This document shows, in pieces, positions 62,032-64,000 of a stretch of 64,000 nt of DNA. Position 1 is the first letter of the stretch, and each line of letters starts with the position of its first letter. The DNA is from Linepithema humile. Taxonomy: Eukaryota; Arthropoda; Insecta; Hymenoptera; Formicidae. A program made the position numbers and the translations under genes. The notes below the pieces were generated by a model. It was not told the origin of the DNA. It worked only from the letters and a program-made list of their open reading frames with translations, and did not search any database. The stretch is taken from the NCBI RefSeq assembly GCF_040581485.1, contig NC_090133.1:26004139-26068138 (forward strand), in the 5' to 3' direction.

Positions 62032-63945
62032 CGTGTCTCGACGGTGACGATGACGGTGACAGATCCGTAGCGGCGCACTTAATGAGTGACGATGCGTCCT
62101 CCCGCATTAGTTTTCTCCTTTCGTGCTCGTGCCTCTTACTGTTCACCGCGGTTTTTACCAGACCCGAAGGCGTCATTCTCGGTAACTTTTCGCTAAGCGA
62201 GCTGAATATGCTCTCATCGGAAGGTACAAAGATACCGGGCTTCGGTACTCTCGATATCTCAGTGGCTTCAGTCTTTTTCCGATCCTTAAGTTTACTCGTG
62301 CCGGACGAATCGTCCGATTTGTTGTTTTTCTGCGCGCCTCTCGGAATTTTATTCGTTTTACCGGTATCCTCCGCGTTAGGCCTTTTTCTACGATCAGGCG
62401 CATAATTCGGCGCCGGCGCACCGGTCGATCTCGCCCTGCTGTTCGCGGATGCTGAAAAAAAGTGACTCAAACCGTCGAAGAGGCTCCTCAACTGGCCGCT
62501 TCCAGGCTTGACTTTGTTATCAGCGCTGGCGGCCGGCTGTGTTGCGTTGCGCTCGGTCTTGTCTTTCTTTTTACCGTCCGTCGAATTGACCGCGGCAGGT
62601 TGTTGTATGTGCAAGCCGAAGGTCGGCACGTCGCCTACATCGAGTTTAGGTAAAGGCGCACCAAATGTGTTCGTGATACCGCTGAAGAAAGATGAATCTG
62701 CGTTTAGCTTAGCGGCGGCGGCAGCGAAGCCCCACGGTTTGTCCTCATTAAGGTCGCAAGCGAAAGGCGCTTTCGTTTTAGGAGACTCGATTCTCCCGTC
62801 CTGAGCCTCGTCCGACGACGAGGAGCCACTGCTCTCGCTCGAGCTATTGCCTTCCTCGTCATCTTCGTCGCTACTATCGCTCCCCTCTGAGCTCTCGCTG
62901 CTGTTACCATCCTCGCTGCTGCTGCTGCTACTACTGCTGCTGCTAGACACTCGCGATGCTCCGACCTTCTTCGGATTCGCGGCACCACCCCGGGTCGACC
63001 TAACGCTAATATTCCGCGAGGGCCTAGATTTATCACCGCCCCCCACCCGCTTCAATTTATTGTGCTCGGCGTTAAACGCGCTCAATCTAAAGAACTTTTG
63101 CTTCTCCTTGGAGATCCTGTCGTTCTTTTCCTCGAGCAGCCTACCCTGGCCTGCGAGTGGGGTGGGGGGTTGTGGTAAAGGAGAGGAAATCAAAGGTGGT
63201 TGACGAAGGGAGACAACACCCGCATTACCGTCCGAGCTGCTGTCCACCTGAGCCACTCCTGCACTGCCCTTCTTGCCTGGTAACGCGTTCGTCAAGCTTT
63301 TTCTGGATACCATAGATCTGAAAAAAGGTCAAGGCGTATTAGTTATCGGCGTGCGTACAATATCGCGTATTATCGCGTAATTGTGTAATCTTATTTCGAA
63401 TACTAAAAATCGTTATCTGTTACGAAATATTTCCAAGGCAAACAATCGAGTGTTTATTGTCGAATGCGCGATAGTGAACGAGCACACACTCACTTTCGAT
63501 TCTCGCGTAACTTGCTCAGCCTCTTCCTCGCGCTCGTCGGCGTATCCTCGGACGAATCCTGCGTTCTGCTCCGCTTCCCCTCGTCCTTGCCCGACGGCGT
63601 GTGCGCCGTCTGACAATGCCGACATTTCCAGGGTGCCTTGTTTTTCTTGTCGAGGACGGGATCGAGACAGGTGGGATGGTAAGATTTCACGCAGCCGGCA
63701 CACTTGACGAGATAATTTTGTGATTCCCGCTCCAGCTGGCAACCAGCGCAGATTGGCGAGCAGTTATCGCAGGACCAGGTTGCCCCCCGGTCGACGAGTA
63801 TCGAAAGTTCTGGCGGCGCGCAAGAATTGTGCAGCGCTGCGCCGCAGACGTTGCACCTGCTCAACTTCTCGTTGCGTTTGTTGCCGCTGTTGCCGGGTAT
63901 CGTAGCACCGAGGCACTCCTTGCATATCGGCAGCGGCGCTGGCAA
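54993..63945 (-). CDS. enok: KAT6 / enok, MYST histone acetyltransferase (N-terminus off window)
   Basis: Visible exons in transcript order: 63945-63494, 63317-61789, 59831-59452, 59366-54993, all in phase, about 2240 residues. At least one upstream exon lies beyond 64000. The first visible exon carries a double PHD finger (ICKECLG...CNVCGAALHNSC, then CSPICAGCQ...CHTC-type ending WKCRHCQ), which in KAT6 reads acylated H3 tails. The next is a Ser/Asp/Glu linker with 14 Gln. The MYST domain has a C2HC finger (FFCEFCLKYTKSRAVLDRHMDKCSW), SVFEIDGNVNKIYCQNLC, the Cys of NVSCIMTLP, the acetyl-CoA loop QYQRQGFG, and the catalytic Glu in TPEKPLSDLG. Exon 4 continues into a charged Lys/Glu/Ser region, poly-Ala, and a Pro/Gln/Ser/His-rich tail typical of MOZ/MORF transactivation regions. 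It acetylates histone H3 with BRPF/ING5/EAF6 partners (family knowledge). TAG/TAA ends after MRPR. Confidence 0.95.
55480..56560 (-). repeat. KAT6 tail: imperfect Gln/Pro/His/Ser repeats
   Basis: The tail contains repeated SHTPQ-type units (about 56240-56460) in which PQPLPQ, SHTPQ and PQSIPTQ recur seven or more times, then Gln-rich and Ser-rich stretches. The repetition is visible at DNA level as recurring GCGGCGTGTGACTCTGCGGC-like words on the + strand. It is part of the coding sequence and explains several long false frames on the + strand. Confidence 0.85.
57040..57090 (-). repeat. GCG/GCC tract encoding poly-Ala in KAT6
   Basis: GCG-rich codons on the - strand encode about a dozen alanines, interrupted by one Val, just before DKRGDTCALAN. 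The codons are almost uniform, which suggests replication slippage. Confidence 0.93.
59832..61788 (-). other. KAT6 intron between linker and MYST exons
   Basis: A 1.96 kb intron whose donor is AAGG|GTAAGA and acceptor TTTCTTTACAG; the phase 1 junction reads through to EEPIVPQTLPPG. A (TA)n run lies at 61347-61366. A 156-codon frame on the + strand (60497-60967) shows no family resemblance or codon bias and is taken as chance. Confidence 0.8.
61988..62029 (-). repeat. CAG tract encoding Gln14 in KAT6 linker
   Basis: Twelve CAG and two CAA codons on the - strand encode 14 glutamines between SRHE and SRKK, in the disordered region between the PHD fingers and the MYST domain. Confidence 0.95.
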
Positions 63946-64000
63946 CTGCGAGAAATGAACAGAAATCTATATTTAAGTAAACCATCTCTTGTCTTTGTAA
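63946..64000 (-). other. Start of an upstream KAT6 intron cut by the window edge
   Basis: The acceptor CATTTCTCGCAG precedes the PHD exon at 63945. The rest of the intron and the N-terminal exons lie outside the window. Confidence 0.8.

Noticed and set aside
61764..62405. 213-codon + frame with poly-Cys
   Set aside because: Antisense of the KAT6 Gln tract and Ser/Lys-rich linker.
1..64000. CRISPR arrays, tRNA/rRNA genes, bacterial or phage genes
   Set aside because: No regularly spaced repeats with unique spacers, no convincing tRNA A/B boxes (only isolated GGTTCGAA-like words), no rRNA, and intron-containing animal genes throughout.

Overview
This is eukaryotic nuclear DNA from an insect, most likely a hymenopteran and quite possibly an ant. 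Every gene has short introns with GT-AG junctions, the proteins match animal-only families in their insect form, CpG is abundant, and microsatellites and homopolymer runs are dense. There are no operons, phage or CRISPR arrays. The species call is an inference from composition and gene style only.

Seven protein-coding genes can be reconstructed exon by exon with consistent reading phase. (1) Activin beta, a TGF-beta ligand, + strand, 1333-23691, five coding exons and a 19.7 kb first coding intron. (2) A CDKL-family protein kinase, - strand, 29643-32241. (3) A ZCCHC24-like zinc-binding protein, + strand, 35451-38497. (4) GBF1/garz, the Golgi Arf guanine-nucleotide exchange factor, - strand, 40465-47126, 14 coding exons. 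(5) A dithiol glutaredoxin with a predicted N-myristoylation signal, + strand, 48989-49412. (6) A group XII secretory phospholipase A2, + strand, 50170-51318. (7) A small protamine-like MST-HMG-box protein, + strand, 51755 to about 52482 or 52668. An eighth gene, the MYST histone acetyltransferase KAT6/enok, runs from beyond the right edge to 54993 on the - strand; its double PHD finger, linker, MYST domain and long Ser/Pro/Gln-rich tail are present.

Layout: activin beta and CDKL converge; CDKL and ZCCHC24 diverge across a 3.2 kb GC-richer regulatory region; ZCCHC24 and GBF1 converge; GBF1 and glutaredoxin are head-to-head; glutaredoxin, PLA2G12 and the MST-HMG gene lie in tandem; the last converges with KAT6. 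These are independent housekeeping and developmental genes, not a pathway cluster.

Non-coding content: the activin beta intron carries a very likely hAT-type non-autonomous element (16959-17420, 11 bp perfect terminal inverted repeats, 8 bp target duplication with 7/8 match), a probable second MITE (21131-21550), a diverged local duplication (3486-3662 and 4098-4299), many microsatellites and G-runs. Long CAG tracts encode polyglutamine in three unrelated genes (activin beta, GBF1, KAT6). One unassigned spliced-looking terminal exon (32551-32695, - strand) does not fit any recognised gene. I did not find a wholly new molecular system.
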